The notes beneath the pieces are model-generated. The model was not told the origin of the DNA and ran no database searches. It saw only the letters and a program-made list of their open reading frames with translations. A program made the position numbers and the translations under genes. A DNA stretch of 64,000 nt from the NCBI RefSeq assembly GCF_022749195.1, contig NZ_CP094226.1, positions 212,001 to 276,000 on the forward strand, in the 5' to 3' direction. Positions 7,239 to 15,417 of the stretch are shown here, in pieces (positions within the stretch are counted from its first letter, which is position 1; each line of letters begins with the position of its first letter). Source of the stretch: Streptococcus oralis. GTDB lineage: Bacteria; Bacillota; Bacilli; Lactobacillales; Streptococcaceae.

Positions 7239-9215
7239 ATGAAGAAAAAATATACCTATTTGACAGCTTCTGTTTTAACAGCTGTAACAATGCTTCCAAC
7301 TTTTGCACCAAGTGAAGCTCACGCTGCTTACAATTGGAATGGGAATAATAGCTACTATACAAGAACTAACCGTCGTTCAAGCAATCGTACTTCTAACCGT
7401 ACTACTGCAAATCGTAGCCGCACATCAAACTATACTGTAAGAAGTTACGGCTACAACAGTTATTACCCAAGCTATAACTATGGCTACAATAGCTACTACC
7501 CAAGTTATAACTATGGATACGGTAGCTATTACCCAAGTTACAACTACGGTTACAGTAATTGGAATAACTACTATGGCTATGACAACAGTAGCAACTACTA
7601 TGGTTATAACTATTGGAATAGTTACAACAACCTTGCTAGCGATGAAAACTATATTTACTGGAATGGCAATCACTACTACCGCATGAACGACGGTAGCTAC
7701 CGTATTTATCGTGACGGTCAGTGGAAACCTTTGACAAACAATAGTAACAACAACTCATCTACTAACAACTTGGAAAACGATCCGCACTATCGTTACGAAA
7801 ATGGTTACCATTACTATGTATTAGACAATGGTGATTATTACTACTACCAAAATGGTAAGTGGGTCTTGGTGAAAGATTCTGCTGATACAACACCAGCACA
7901 ACCGGCAACACCTGCTGAACCAAAACCAGAACAACCAACAACTCCGGTTGAGCCAGCACAGCCAAGTCAACCTGAAGTTCCTGCTCCAACACCAGCAGAA
8001 CCAGAGACTCCAACACCAGCTCCTAGTGATAAACCTGAAGAGCCAACAACACCAGCTGAGCCAAAACCAGAACAACCAGCAACTCCAAGTGTTGACCTAC
8101 CAGAAAATCCACCAATTAATGGTGCTGAAGGTGAATTTGATCCATTCAAGCCATCAACAGAAACACCAGCAGAACCAAAACCAGAAACACCAGCAACTCC
8201 AGCTATCCCAACAACACCAGGTTTGGTAACGACTGATGAACCAAGTGAAAACCAAATCCCTGATTATGTTGAAAAACCAGCTGAAGGATTGGAACACTTG
8301 GCTTGGGCACCAAATGGACAAACTCCAAAATTGGTTTACCCACCAGGTAAACCAGGTGATGCAGTCCTCAAGAATGATAAAAACTACTACTTCGACGGTA
8401 GTGCACATTACTACTATGTATCATCTAACTCAGAGCGTACAGGTTATTCAGCATACTGGAAGTGGCTTGGAGGAAAATGGAAACTTCAAGGGATGACTGA
8501 TCCAAACGATCCAGCTCGTGATCCAAAACTTCACGAAAACACTGCTGATGACGAGTACATGTACAGTGACAAGAACTCAAGCGTGAAACTTTACTCAACT
8601 AACTTGGTAACGACTGCTAAAGCAGGTCAAGCATTGCCATTCAAGAATGTTGAAGAGTTCAAAAACTATGTCATCGAAAAAATGAATCCTAAGTTCCTTG
8701 ATAACTCTGGTTGGGATGCTAAAGTTGAGTGGGAAATCGAAGATCCAGAAATCTTTGAGAAGACGAAAGAAAACCCATACGCTAAGGACTATGTCTTGAT
8801 TGCAAATCTCAAGAGTGGTGTCGAAGACAAGAAATACAGTGATGTAGAATTTGGTTATGTGAAGTTTGTTTACCGTGTTGAAGCAACAAACGATACAAAC
8901 TATGACTATGTTTCAAAAGCGAAAGAAGCTTTCGCTAAAATCAATGAGACTCGTAAAGCTCAAGGATTGAAAGAATTGACTTGGTCTGAAGACATTTATC
9001 AAAATCAAGCACTTCCAAAAGTAAATGAAATTTCACGTCAATACGATAGTACAGGCTTTGTAGGACGTCGTGATGAAGATGCTGCTGTTGTCGTTAAGAA
9101 ATGGGCAAACAGTGGTTTGAGAGACTTGCTTCTCGATCCGAATGTCACTGAAGGAGCTGTAGCAGCAGTAGTTGATGGAAACGGTGTATACTACTGGGCA
9201 TACAGTTACAAATAA
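7239..9215 (+). CDS. Secreted Tyr/Pro-rich protein with aromatic modules and degenerate CAP domain
   Basis: A 658-aa exported protein of unknown function. A signal peptide of about 30 residues ends in EAHA-A. Next comes a Tyr/Asn/Ser-rich stretch with three tandem 11-residue units (YGYNSYYPSYN type), then two aromatic modules (about 132-165 and 183-212) built like YxYxNGxHYY...GxYxxYxxGxW. A Pro/Glu/Thr-rich spacer of about 130 residues is followed by a third aromatic module (about 382-420). The C-terminus (about 565-658) looks like an SCP/CAP domain (INETRKAQGLKELTW, GAVAAVVDGNGVYYWAY) but lacks the usual His residues. There is no LPXTG, choline-binding repeat or C-terminal membrane anchor, so it is either released or held by an unrecognised route. 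Probably accessory. Confidence 0.8.
   Translation: MKKKYTYLTASVLTAVTMLPTFAPSEAHAAYNWNGNNSYYTRTNRRSSNRTSNRTTANRSRTSNYTVRSYGYNSYYPSYNYGYNSYYPSYNYGYGSYYPSYNYGYSNWNNYYGYDNSSNYYGYNYWNSYNNLASDENYIYWNGNHYYRMNDGSYRIYRDGQWKPLTNNSNNNSSTNNLENDPHYRYENGYHYYVLDNGDYYYYQNGKWVLVKDSADTTPAQPATPAEPKPEQPTTPVEPAQPSQPEVPAPTPAEPETPTPAPSDKPEEPTTPAEPKPEQPATPSVDLPENPPINGAEGEFDPFKPSTETPAEPKPETPATPAIPTTPGLVTTDEPSENQIPDYVEKPAEGLEHLAWAPNGQTPKLVYPPGKPGDAVLKNDKNYYFDGSAHYYYVSSNSERTGYSAYWKWLGGKWKLQGMTDPNDPARDPKLHENTADDEYMYSDKNSSVKLYSTNLVTTAKAGQALPFKNVEEFKNYVIEKMNPKFLDNSGWDAKVEWEIEDPEIFEKTKENPYAKDYVLIANLKSGVEDKKYSDVEFGYVKFVYRVEATNDTNYDYVSKAKEAFAKINETRKAQGLKELTWSEDIYQNQALPKVNEISRQYDSTGFVGRRDEDAAVVVKKWANSGLRDLLLDPNVTEGAVAAVVDGNGVYYWAYSYK
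7447..7548 (+). repeat. Three tandem 33-bp repeats in the Tyr-rich protein
   Basis: Three in-frame 33-bp units encoding YGYNSYYPSYN, YGYNSYYPSYN and YGYGSYYPSYN, followed by a partial fourth (YGYSN). The units differ mainly at third positions. Confidence 0.8.
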
Positions 9216-9254
9216 TTCAATCTTTTGAGATTGACTACTTTCTAAATAAGATAG

Positions 9255-9286
9255 AGGCTTTAAACTATTGTTTAAAGCCTTTTTGT
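9255..9286 (+). terminator. Terminator of the Tyr-rich protein gene
   Basis: AGGCTTTAAAC / GTTTAAAGCCT stem, TATT loop, five T. Confidence 0.85.
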
Positions 9287-9303
9287 GACCCAATCAGGAC
9301 AAA

Positions 9304-9331
9304 CAAAAAGGAGCCAGAGACTCCCTTTTTA
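9304..9331 (-). terminator. Terminator of the uspA gene
   Basis: AAAAAGGAG / CTCCCTTTTT imperfect hairpin just beyond the minus-strand stop codon. Confidence 0.6.
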
Positions 9332-9335
9332 ATGA

Positions 9336-9788
9336 TTACAATGTTTTTTCACTTTCTCTCACGACCAGCAAATCGACTTTTGCATGGCGGAGAATGTACT
9401 CAGATGAAGAGCCAACCAAGAGGCGTTCAAAGGCATTGAGCCCTGTTGCACCAACGAGAATCAGGTCAACGTTTTCTGCGTCTGGAATAGTACGGGCAAG
9501 GAGGGTTTTTGGATTTCCCATTTCGATGACGATATGAATATCGGTCACACCAGCATCTCTTGCGCGCTTTTCGTACTCCTTCATCAGACTTTCAGCATCG
9601 ACTTGGAGTTCTTCGTAAACTTCAGCATCAAAGGTAGACACGCTTTGAAGAGCGCGTGTGTCGATAACATGGGCAATGGTGAGCTTGGATTCGTTGCGTA
9701 GAGCAGTGTAAACACCTTTGACGAAAGCCAAGTCTGCTTCTTTAGAACCATCAATTGCGACCATAACATTTTGGTAACGTTGTGCCAT
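9336..9788 (-). CDS. Universal stress protein, UspA family
   Basis: A 150-aa single Usp domain: VMVAIDGSKEADLAF at the N-terminus and the ATP-binding motif G-2x-G-9x-G-S (GATGLNAFERLLVGSSS) near residue 115. It is therefore probably of the nucleotide-binding class. It is a cytoplasmic stress protein with no known specific target. It is monocistronic, with its own promoter (9819-9847) and terminator. Confidence 0.9.
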   Translation of the reverse strand: MAQRYQNVMVAIDGSKEADLAFVKGVYTALRNESKLTIAHVIDTRALQSVSTFDAEVYEELQVDAESLMKEYEKRARDAGVTDIHIVIEMGNPKTLLARTIPDAENVDLILVGATGLNAFERLLVGSSSEYILRHAKVDLLVVRESEKTL

Positions 9789-9818
9789 AATGAAACCTCC
9801 TGAAATTTTCTTACTGTT

Positions 9819-9847
9819 ATTGTAACCCTTTTCACTAAAGAAGTAAA
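9819..9847 (-). promoter_or_regulatory. uspA promoter
   Basis: Read on the minus strand: TTTACT (9847-9842), 17-nt spacer, TACAAT (9824-9819). Confidence 0.55.
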
Positions 9848-9954
9848 GTAAAAATCATATTTAAATAAATATTATTGGAGATTCGATTTGGTGGAGATAT
9901 GTTAAAATAAAAGAAAACGGGATAGTAGGAAACACAGCGAGGGGATGAGAAAGT

Positions 9955-10254
9955 ATGAAAGATTTTGTTCAAGATTCTAAAAAAATAAGTTTTCTTTATC
10001 ATGGAATTATCCTTGCGTCACTTGTAGGTGAAGTAGTGATGCTTTGGCAGCTGGAAAGAGTCATGCCCGTTCTCTATCCAGGTTTTGTTGGATTTCTTCT
10101 CTTTCACCTAGTCTACCACATCATTTTATTTGTGATTGCAAAGAGAAGTTGTCGCTTGGACTATTTGGTCACGTGGGGGCTCTTTCTCATGTTTAATCTT
10201 TTGTATGATTCTTTTTTAGCGCTGATCTTTCTAGGTTTGTCTTTTGGTATGTGA
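9955..10254 (+). CDS. Small integral membrane protein
   Basis: 99 aa with three to four hydrophobic segments and few charged residues apart from the first 12 and a KRSCRLD loop near residue 63. I do not recognise the family. The ribosome site is GAGGGGATGAGAAAG. It sits between uspA (divergent) and alaT; an independent promoter precedes alaT. Confidence 0.65.
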   Translation: MKDFVQDSKKISFLYHGIILASLVGEVVMLWQLERVMPVLYPGFVGFLLFHLVYHIILFVIAKRSCRLDYLVTWGLFLMFNLLYDSFLALIFLGLSFGM

Positions 10255-10339
10255 GAAAATACTTCTGTATTCTAGTTGTTTAGACGGTGAGAACCTAGTC
10301 GTTGTGAGTTTTTTTCTTTGCTTGCTCATTTCAGGAAAC

Positions 10340-10368
10340 TTGTCGCAATCCCTTTCTAGTGGTATAAT
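10340..10368 (+). promoter_or_regulatory. alaT promoter
   Basis: TTGTCG (10340-10345), 17-nt spacer, TATAAT (10363-10368), about 30 nt before the start codon. Confidence 0.7.
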
Positions 10369-10398
10369 GTTACTATCTCGATGAATTGAGGAAACAAG

Positions 10399-11613
10399 AT
10401 GAAAGAATATAACAAGTCTAGTAAGTTAGAGCACGTTGCCTATGATATCCGTGGTCCTGTTTTGGAAGAAGCTATGCGGATGCGAGCAAACGGAGAAAAG
10501 ATTTTACGTCTGAATACAGGAAATCCAGCAGAATTTGGCTTTACAGCACCAGATGAGGTCATTCATGACTTGATTATGAATGCGCGTGATAGTGAGGGAT
10601 ATTCTGACTCCAAAGGGATTTTCTCAGCACGTAAGGCCATCATGCAGTATTGCCAACTGAAGAAATTCCCCAATGTGGATATTGATGATATCTACCTCGG
10701 AAATGGTGTCAGTGAGCTGATTGTTATGTCCATGCAAGGGCTTTTGGATAATGGCGATGAGGTCTTGGTGCCTATGCCAGACTATCCTCTCTGGACAGCC
10801 GCGGTCAGCCTAGCTGGAGGAAATGCCGTTCACTATATCTGTGATGAAGCTGCAGAATGGTACCCAGATATTGACGATATTAAGTCAAAAATTACTTCCA
10901 ATACCAAGGCAATCGTCCTTATCAATCCAAATAACCCAACTGGAGCCCTTTATCCTAAGGAACTCTTGTTGGAGATTATTGAGATTGCTCGTCAAAACGA
11001 TTTGATCATCTTTGCGGATGAGATTTATGACCGCATGGTGATGGATGGGCATGTGCATACACCTGTGGCGAGCTTGGCATCTGATGTTTTCTGTGTCAGC
11101 ATGAATGGTCTGTCAAAATCTCATCGCATCGCTGGTTTCCGTGTAGGATGGATGGTCTTGTCTGGTCCTAAGCACCATGTCAAGGGCTATATCGAAGGTC
11201 TCAATATGCTGTCCAATATGCGTCTTTGCTCTAACGTTTTGGCCCAGCAAGTCGTACAAACTTCACTAGGTGGGCACCAGTCAGTGGATGAATTGCTCCT
11301 TCCTGGTGGACGGATTTACGAGCAAAGAAACTTCATTTACAATGCTATCCAAGATATCCCAGGTTTGTCTGCGGTCAAGCCGAAGGCGGGTCTTTATATC
11401 TTCCCTAAAATTGACCGCAATATGTACCGCATCGATGATGATGAACAGTTCGTTCTTGATTTCTTGAAGCAGGAAAAGGTTCTCTTGGTTCATGGTCGTG
11501 GTTTTAACTGGAAGGAACCTGACCATTTCCGTATCGTTTACCTTCCTCGTGTGGACGAATTGGCGCAAATCCAAGAAAAGATGACACGTTTCTTGAGCCA
11601 GTATCGTAGATAA
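10399..11613 (+). CDS. alaT: PLP-dependent aminotransferase, AlaT-type
   Basis: Class I/II aminotransferase, 404 aa, most like AlaT (alanine from pyruvate and glutamate). Visible motifs are LINPNNPTGALYP, the FADEIYDRMV substrate loop and the PLP lysine in GLSKSHRIAGFRVGW (about residue 240). An RIVYLPR segment near the C-terminus supplies the carboxylate-binding arginine. The exact amino-acid substrate is inferred from family resemblance. It is monocistronic, with a strong promoter. Confidence 0.88.
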   Translation: MKEYNKSSKLEHVAYDIRGPVLEEAMRMRANGEKILRLNTGNPAEFGFTAPDEVIHDLIMNARDSEGYSDSKGIFSARKAIMQYCQLKKFPNVDIDDIYLGNGVSELIVMSMQGLLDNGDEVLVPMPDYPLWTAAVSLAGGNAVHYICDEAAEWYPDIDDIKSKITSNTKAIVLINPNNPTGALYPKELLLEIIEIARQNDLIIFADEIYDRMVMDGHVHTPVASLASDVFCVSMNGLSKSHRIAGFRVGWMVLSGPKHHVKGYIEGLNMLSNMRLCSNVLAQQVVQTSLGGHQSVDELLLPGGRIYEQRNFIYNAIQDIPGLSAVKPKAGLYIFPKIDRNMYRIDDDEQFVLDFLKQEKVLLVHGRGFNWKEPDHFRIVYLPRVDELAQIQEKMTRFLSQYRR

Positions 11614-11654
11614 GGCTTTCATAGGGAAAAGCAGGAAACATTTCCTTAGAGCTA

Positions 11655-11683
11655 TTGACAAATAGGTAAGAATCAGATAGAAT
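11655..11683 (+). promoter_or_regulatory. rpmH promoter
   Basis: TTGACA (11655-11660), 17-nt spacer, TAGAAT (11678-11683): close to the sigma-A consensus, as expected for a ribosomal gene. Confidence 0.8.
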
Positions 11684-11757
11684 AGTAAAGTATGTTTAGT
11701 AACTGATCACTTTATAGCCGGCTAAACGAATACAAAATCTATGAGGAGGTATTCATC

Positions 11758-11892
11758 GTGAAACGTACTTATCAACCAAGTAAACTTCGTCGTGCGCGCA
11801 AACACGGATTCCGTAACCGTATGTCAACTAAAAACGGTCGTCGCGTATTGGCAGCTCGTCGTCGTAAAGGACGCAAAGTTTTGGCTGCATAA
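11758..11892 (+). CDS. rpmH: Ribosomal protein L34
   Basis: 44-aa, extremely basic protein ([20 protein letters not shown] at the start, ending [10 protein letters not shown]), the standard L34 sequence. It starts with GTG, preceded by a strong GAGGAGGT ribosome site 8 nt upstream. It is a 50S subunit component. It is not next to rnpA or dnaA here, so the classic rnpA-rpmH pairing is absent. It ends at a strong terminator. Confidence 0.97.
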
Positions 11893-11913
11893 TCCAAACG
11901 AATTCAACAAAGA

Positions 11914-11950
11914 AGTCAGTAGGAACTCGAGTCTACTGACTTTTCTTTTT
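11914..11950 (+). terminator. rpmH terminator
   Basis: AGTCAGTAG / CTACTGACT stem (11914-11922 with 11933-11941) and a T-rich tail. Confidence 0.9.
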
Positions 11951-12028
11951 ATCTTAAAGGGTGCATTGTCCACGAAATCGGTCATTTCAGATGAAACTCA
12001 TGGAGGGCTCATTTAAAAGGTCACATAC

Positions 12029-12072
12029 AAAAAACTCAAAACCAGATATAAGTTACTGATTTTGAGTTTTTG
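12029..12072 (-). terminator. kimA terminator
   Basis: AAAAACTCAAAA / TTTTGAGTTTTT inverted repeat directly after the minus-strand stop; it could also stop plus-strand read-through. Confidence 0.75.
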
Positions 12073-12073
12073 T

Positions 12074-13918
12074 TTATTCTTTTAAGTGATAAGAGTAGCT
12101 AGCGACAACGACATCTTCGTGCCATCTGAGAGCGTATTTTAGTTTGAGGCTCATTTGATTGTGTAGGATATTTTGCCAAGGCTTGTTAGGAATAAACTGT
12201 GGTACGAGAACTGTAACGGTGTAGTTTTTTTGCTTAGCTTCTTGGGCGATTCGTTTGACATATTTAACGCTAGGGGTGATGATGTCGCGGTAGCTGGTAT
12301 TGATATTCTTTAGAGTGATATTTGGGAAGTAATCGGCAAATTCCTGAAGGATTTCTTGGTCTTTTTCGGCCGTTTCTTTAGTAGAAATGTGCATGGCTAA
12401 CACTTCGTCACCGATACTTTGAGCGTAGTTAATGGCTCCGACACTTACTCGAGTGACATTTCCTACTAGGACAAGAACCAGATTGCCATCGTAGGTACGT
12501 TTTTCAATTCCTTCGTAGAGTCGCAGTTGTTTTGCCACTTTTTGGTAATGGCTGTGAATGGACAAAAAGAGGAAGGTTAAGACTAGGATAATTGGGAAGA
12601 ATGGCCAGATATCACCCAGTCTGAAGAGGAGTAAAATGAGAACGATAGCATAACAAATGATGGCCCCAAGGATATTGGCAAAGGCAGGTTTTAAGAAGTT
12701 TGCTCCTTTTTCCTTTTTCCAATGACGAATCATCCCAGTCTGAGAAAGGGCAAAGGGAACGAAGACCCCGATAGTATAAAGAGGAATCAAGCGTTCAGTA
12801 TTCCCATTAAAAATGAGAAGAAGGATCATAGCTCCAAAAGCCAGAGTTAAGATACCGTTGGAGTAGCCAAGGCGATCCCCTTTTTCCATAAAGAGATGGG
12901 GCATGTACTTGTTTTTAGCCATATTGTAGGCCAACATAGGGAAGGCTGAAAAGCCAGTATTTGCAGCTACAGCTAGAATCAAGGCTGTTGAGAACTGGAA
13001 GAGATAGTAGCTAGCATGACCAAAGAATGAATCACCAAGAATGCCCTTGGCCATTTGCGAGAGGATGGTTTCTCCATTTTGAGGTGTGATGCCCATCCAG
13101 TAGTTTAGGAAGGTAATGCCCGCAAAAAGAAATCCTAAAATCAGCGACATGATGGTCAGGGTCTGAGCAGCATTCTTTTCTTTCGGAGTTTTGAAAAATG
13201 GTACCGCATTTGAAATAGCCTCAACCCCTGTCAGAGAGGCAGAGCCACTGGTAAAGGCTCTCAATAGGAGAACGATGGAAAGGCTCGGAACGGTTTGCCC
13301 AATGGTTGAAGTCGCCTGATAGTTTAGGGAACCTGTAAATAGTTGAAAGAACCCATAAAGCAAGAGAAAGACGGTACTGAAGATAAAGAGGTAGACGGGA
13401 ATCATCAGAGAGCTGGCAGATTCTTTCAATCCTCTTAAATTCAAGAGCATGAGCAGGCAGACTAGGAAAATAGAGATATGAAGATTATAGGGATGGAGGG
13501 CAGGGATGGCTGCAGTAATAGCATCAGCTCCAGAAGCAACGGATACGGCTACTGTCAGCATATAGTCAACAAGGAGGCTACCGCCTGCAATCAAGCCTAG
13601 TTCAGGGGAGAGATTTTCCCGAGTGACCATATAAGCCCCACCACCTTGAGGATAGGCGTGGATAATTTGACGATAGGAAATGGTCAAACTAGCGAGGAGT
13701 AAGAGGACAAAAATACCGATAGGGAGGCTCCACCAAATAGCGAGAGGAGAGAGACTGACTAAAACGAGAATGACTTGTTCAGGTCCATAGGCAATAGAAG
13801 ACAGGGCATCACTGGATAACATTGCAAGTGCCTGCGTTTTTCCCAACAATCCCCCTTCGCCGTCTGTGAGAGACTTGAGTGGTCGACCGATAAAGGTATA
13901 TTTTAATTTTCTAAACAT
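12074..13918 (-). CDS. kimA: KimA-type potassium importer (APC superfamily)
   Basis: 614 aa if started at the ATG at 13918, which has an AAAGGA ribosome site; the upstream ATG at 13945 has none. Conserved with KimA of Bacillus are FIGRPLKSLTDGE at the start, ALAMLSSDALSSIAYG, SYRQIIHAYPQGGGAYMV, GGSLLVDYMLTVAVSVASG, the FTSGSASLTGVEAISNAVPF segment and the ending VPQFIPNKPWQNILHN. About 12 membrane segments precede a cytoplasmic Usp-like domain (last about 160 residues), which in KimA binds c-di-AMP. The predicted role is high-affinity proton-coupled K+ uptake. I see no c-di-AMP riboswitch in the short upstream region, so control may be at the protein level only. Confidence 0.85.
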   Translation of the reverse strand: MFRKLKYTFIGRPLKSLTDGEGGLLGKTQALAMLSSDALSSIAYGPEQVILVLVSLSPLAIWWSLPIGIFVLLLLASLTISYRQIIHAYPQGGGAYMVTRENLSPELGLIAGGSLLVDYMLTVAVSVASGADAITAAIPALHPYNLHISIFLVCLLMLLNLRGLKESASSLMIPVYLFIFSTVFLLLYGFFQLFTGSLNYQATSTIGQTVPSLSIVLLLRAFTSGSASLTGVEAISNAVPFFKTPKEKNAAQTLTIMSLILGFLFAGITFLNYWMGITPQNGETILSQMAKGILGDSFFGHASYYLFQFSTALILAVAANTGFSAFPMLAYNMAKNKYMPHLFMEKGDRLGYSNGILTLAFGAMILLLIFNGNTERLIPLYTIGVFVPFALSQTGMIRHWKKEKGANFLKPAFANILGAIICYAIVLILLLFRLGDIWPFFPIILVLTFLFLSIHSHYQKVAKQLRLYEGIEKRTYDGNLVLVLVGNVTRVSVGAINYAQSIGDEVLAMHISTKETAEKDQEILQEFADYFPNITLKNINTSYRDIITPSVKYVKRIAQEAKQKNYTVTVLVPQFIPNKPWQNILHNQMSLKLKYALRWHEDVVVASYSYHLKE

Positions 13919-13953
13919 TTTCTTTTCCTTTGCTGAAAATTTCAATAAGTGTT

Positions 13954-13982
13954 ATTATACTGCTTTGAAAAAATGCAGTCAA
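13954..13982 (-). promoter_or_regulatory. kimA promoter
   Basis: Read on the minus strand: TTGACT (13982-13977), 17-nt spacer, TATAAT (13959-13954). The resulting leader is only about 30 nt. Confidence 0.8.
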
Positions 13983-14069
13983 GGGAGAATGATCGGTATT
14001 AGAATATTTTTATAAGCCGGGGGATGCTATTTTTGGTATAATAGATGGAAGAAAATGAGGTTAGAAGAG

Positions 14070-14843
14070 ATGATTTTTGATACGCACACACATTTAAATG
14101 TAGAAGAATTTGCAGGACGTGAGGCCGAAGAAATCGCCTTGGCTGCTGAGATGGGTGTGACACAGATGAATATTGTTGGTTTTGATAAGCCAACCATTGA
14201 ACGAGCCCTAGAATTGACAGATGAGTATGAGCAACTCTACGCAACTATTGGCTGGCATCCGACGGAAGCAGGGACTTACACAGATGAGGTCGAAGCTTAC
14301 TTACTTGAAAAACTAAAACATCCCAAGGTTGTTGCCTTGGGGGAGATTGGTCTGGACTACCATTGGATGACAGCACCTAAGGAAGTACAGGAGCAGGTTT
14401 TTCGTCGTCAGATTCAGTTATCTAAGGATTTGAACTTGCCTTTTGTGGTCCACACTCGTGATGCGCTAGAAGACACTTATGAGATTATCAAGAGTGAGGG
14501 CGTTGGTCCTCGTGGTGGCATCATGCACTCATTTTCAGGCTCTCTCGAGTGGGCTGAGAAGTTTGTCGAGCTTGGCATGACCATTTCTTTCTCAGGAGTG
14601 GTGACCTTTAAGAAAGCAACGGATATCCAAGAAGCTGCTAGGGAACTTCCTTTAGACAAGATTTTGGTAGAAACGGATGCGCCTTACCTGGCTCCTGTTC
14701 CTAAACGTGGCCGTGAAAACAAAACAGCCTACACACGCTATGTGGTGGACTTTATCGCCGACTTGCGTGGGATGACGGCAGAAGAGCTGGCGGTAGCAAC
14801 GACTGCAAATGCAGAGCGTATCTTTGGATTGGACAGCAAGTGA
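14070..14843 (+). CDS. tatD: TatD family metal-dependent hydrolase
   Basis: 257 aa from ATG 14070; an in-frame ATG at 14055 would add five residues. TIM-barrel amidohydrolase fold with DTHTHLN (metal site), GEIGLDYHW, VVHTRDA, MHSFSGSLEWAE and ETDAPYLAP. Family members are 3'-5' DNases or deoxyribonuclease-like enzymes. An extended -10 box (TTGGTATAAT) lies at 14032-14041. Its stop overlaps the rnmV start, the usual tatD-rnmV pair in Firmicutes, often followed by rsmA as here. Confidence 0.9.
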   Translation: MIFDTHTHLNVEEFAGREAEEIALAAEMGVTQMNIVGFDKPTIERALELTDEYEQLYATIGWHPTEAGTYTDEVEAYLLEKLKHPKVVALGEIGLDYHWMTAPKEVQEQVFRRQIQLSKDLNLPFVVHTRDALEDTYEIIKSEGVGPRGGIMHSFSGSLEWAEKFVELGMTISFSGVVTFKKATDIQEAARELPLDKILVETDAPYLAPVPKRGRENKTAYTRYVVDFIADLRGMTAEELAVATTANAERIFGLDSK

Positions 14844-15406
14844 TGAAAGAAAAAATTTCCCAAGTCATCGTGGTCGAAGGTCGCGATGATACGGCCAATC
14901 TCAAACGTTACTTTGACGTGGAAACCTATGAGACACGAGGTTCCGCAATAAATGACCAGGATATAGAGCGGATTCGTCGCCTGCATGAACTGCATGGAGT
15001 CATTGTATTTACAGACCCCGACTTTAATGGTGAACGCATTCGTCGCATGATTATGACGGCCATTCCAACAGTCCAGCATGCCTTTCTCAAGCGAGATGAA
15101 GCAGTGCCCAAATCTAAGTCCAAGGGACGTTCTCTGGGAATCGAACACGCCAGCTATGAAGATCTAAAAACAGCGCTGGCTCAGGTGACAGAGCAATTTG
15201 AAAACGAGAACGAGTTTGACATCAGTCGTGGTGATTTGATTCGCCTAGGTTTCCTAGCGGGAGCAGACAGTCGTAGACGCCGAGAGTATCTAGGCGAACA
15301 GCTCCGCATCGGCTATTCCAATGGAAAACAACTGCTCAAGCGGTTGGAGTTGTTTGGAGTAACCTTGGCAGAAGTGGAAGAAGTGATGGCTAAGTATTCA
15401 GTCTAA
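14843..15406 (+). CDS. rnmV: Ribonuclease M5 (5S rRNA maturase)
   Basis: TOPRIM-domain RNase that trims 5S rRNA precursor on the ribosome with L18. It has 187 aa from ATG 14843. The TOPRIM motifs are VVEGRDDTANLKRYF and VFTDPDFNGERIRRMI, followed by the family segments GIEHASYEDLKTAL and DLIRLGFLAGADSRRRREYL. The start codon overlaps the tatD stop (TGATG), so translation is coupled. Confidence 0.94.
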   Translation: MKEKISQVIVVEGRDDTANLKRYFDVETYETRGSAINDQDIERIRRLHELHGVIVFTDPDFNGERIRRMIMTAIPTVQHAFLKRDEAVPKSKSKGRSLGIEHASYEDLKTALAQVTEQFENENEFDISRGDLIRLGFLAGADSRRRREYLGEQLRIGYSNGKQLLKRLELFGVTLAEVEEVMAKYSV

Positions 15407-15417
15407 CGGAGTCAGAA

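Noticed and set aside
7425..8408. Several minus-strand and +2-frame ORFs across the Tyr/Pro-rich gene
   Set aside because: Low-complexity shadows of the repeat-rich coding sequence, with no start signals.
11716..11725. AACGAATA, close to the competence cin-box TACGAATA, upstream of rpmH
   Set aside because: A near-consensus sigma-A promoter already explains rpmH, and the match is imperfect and expected by chance in AT-rich DNA.
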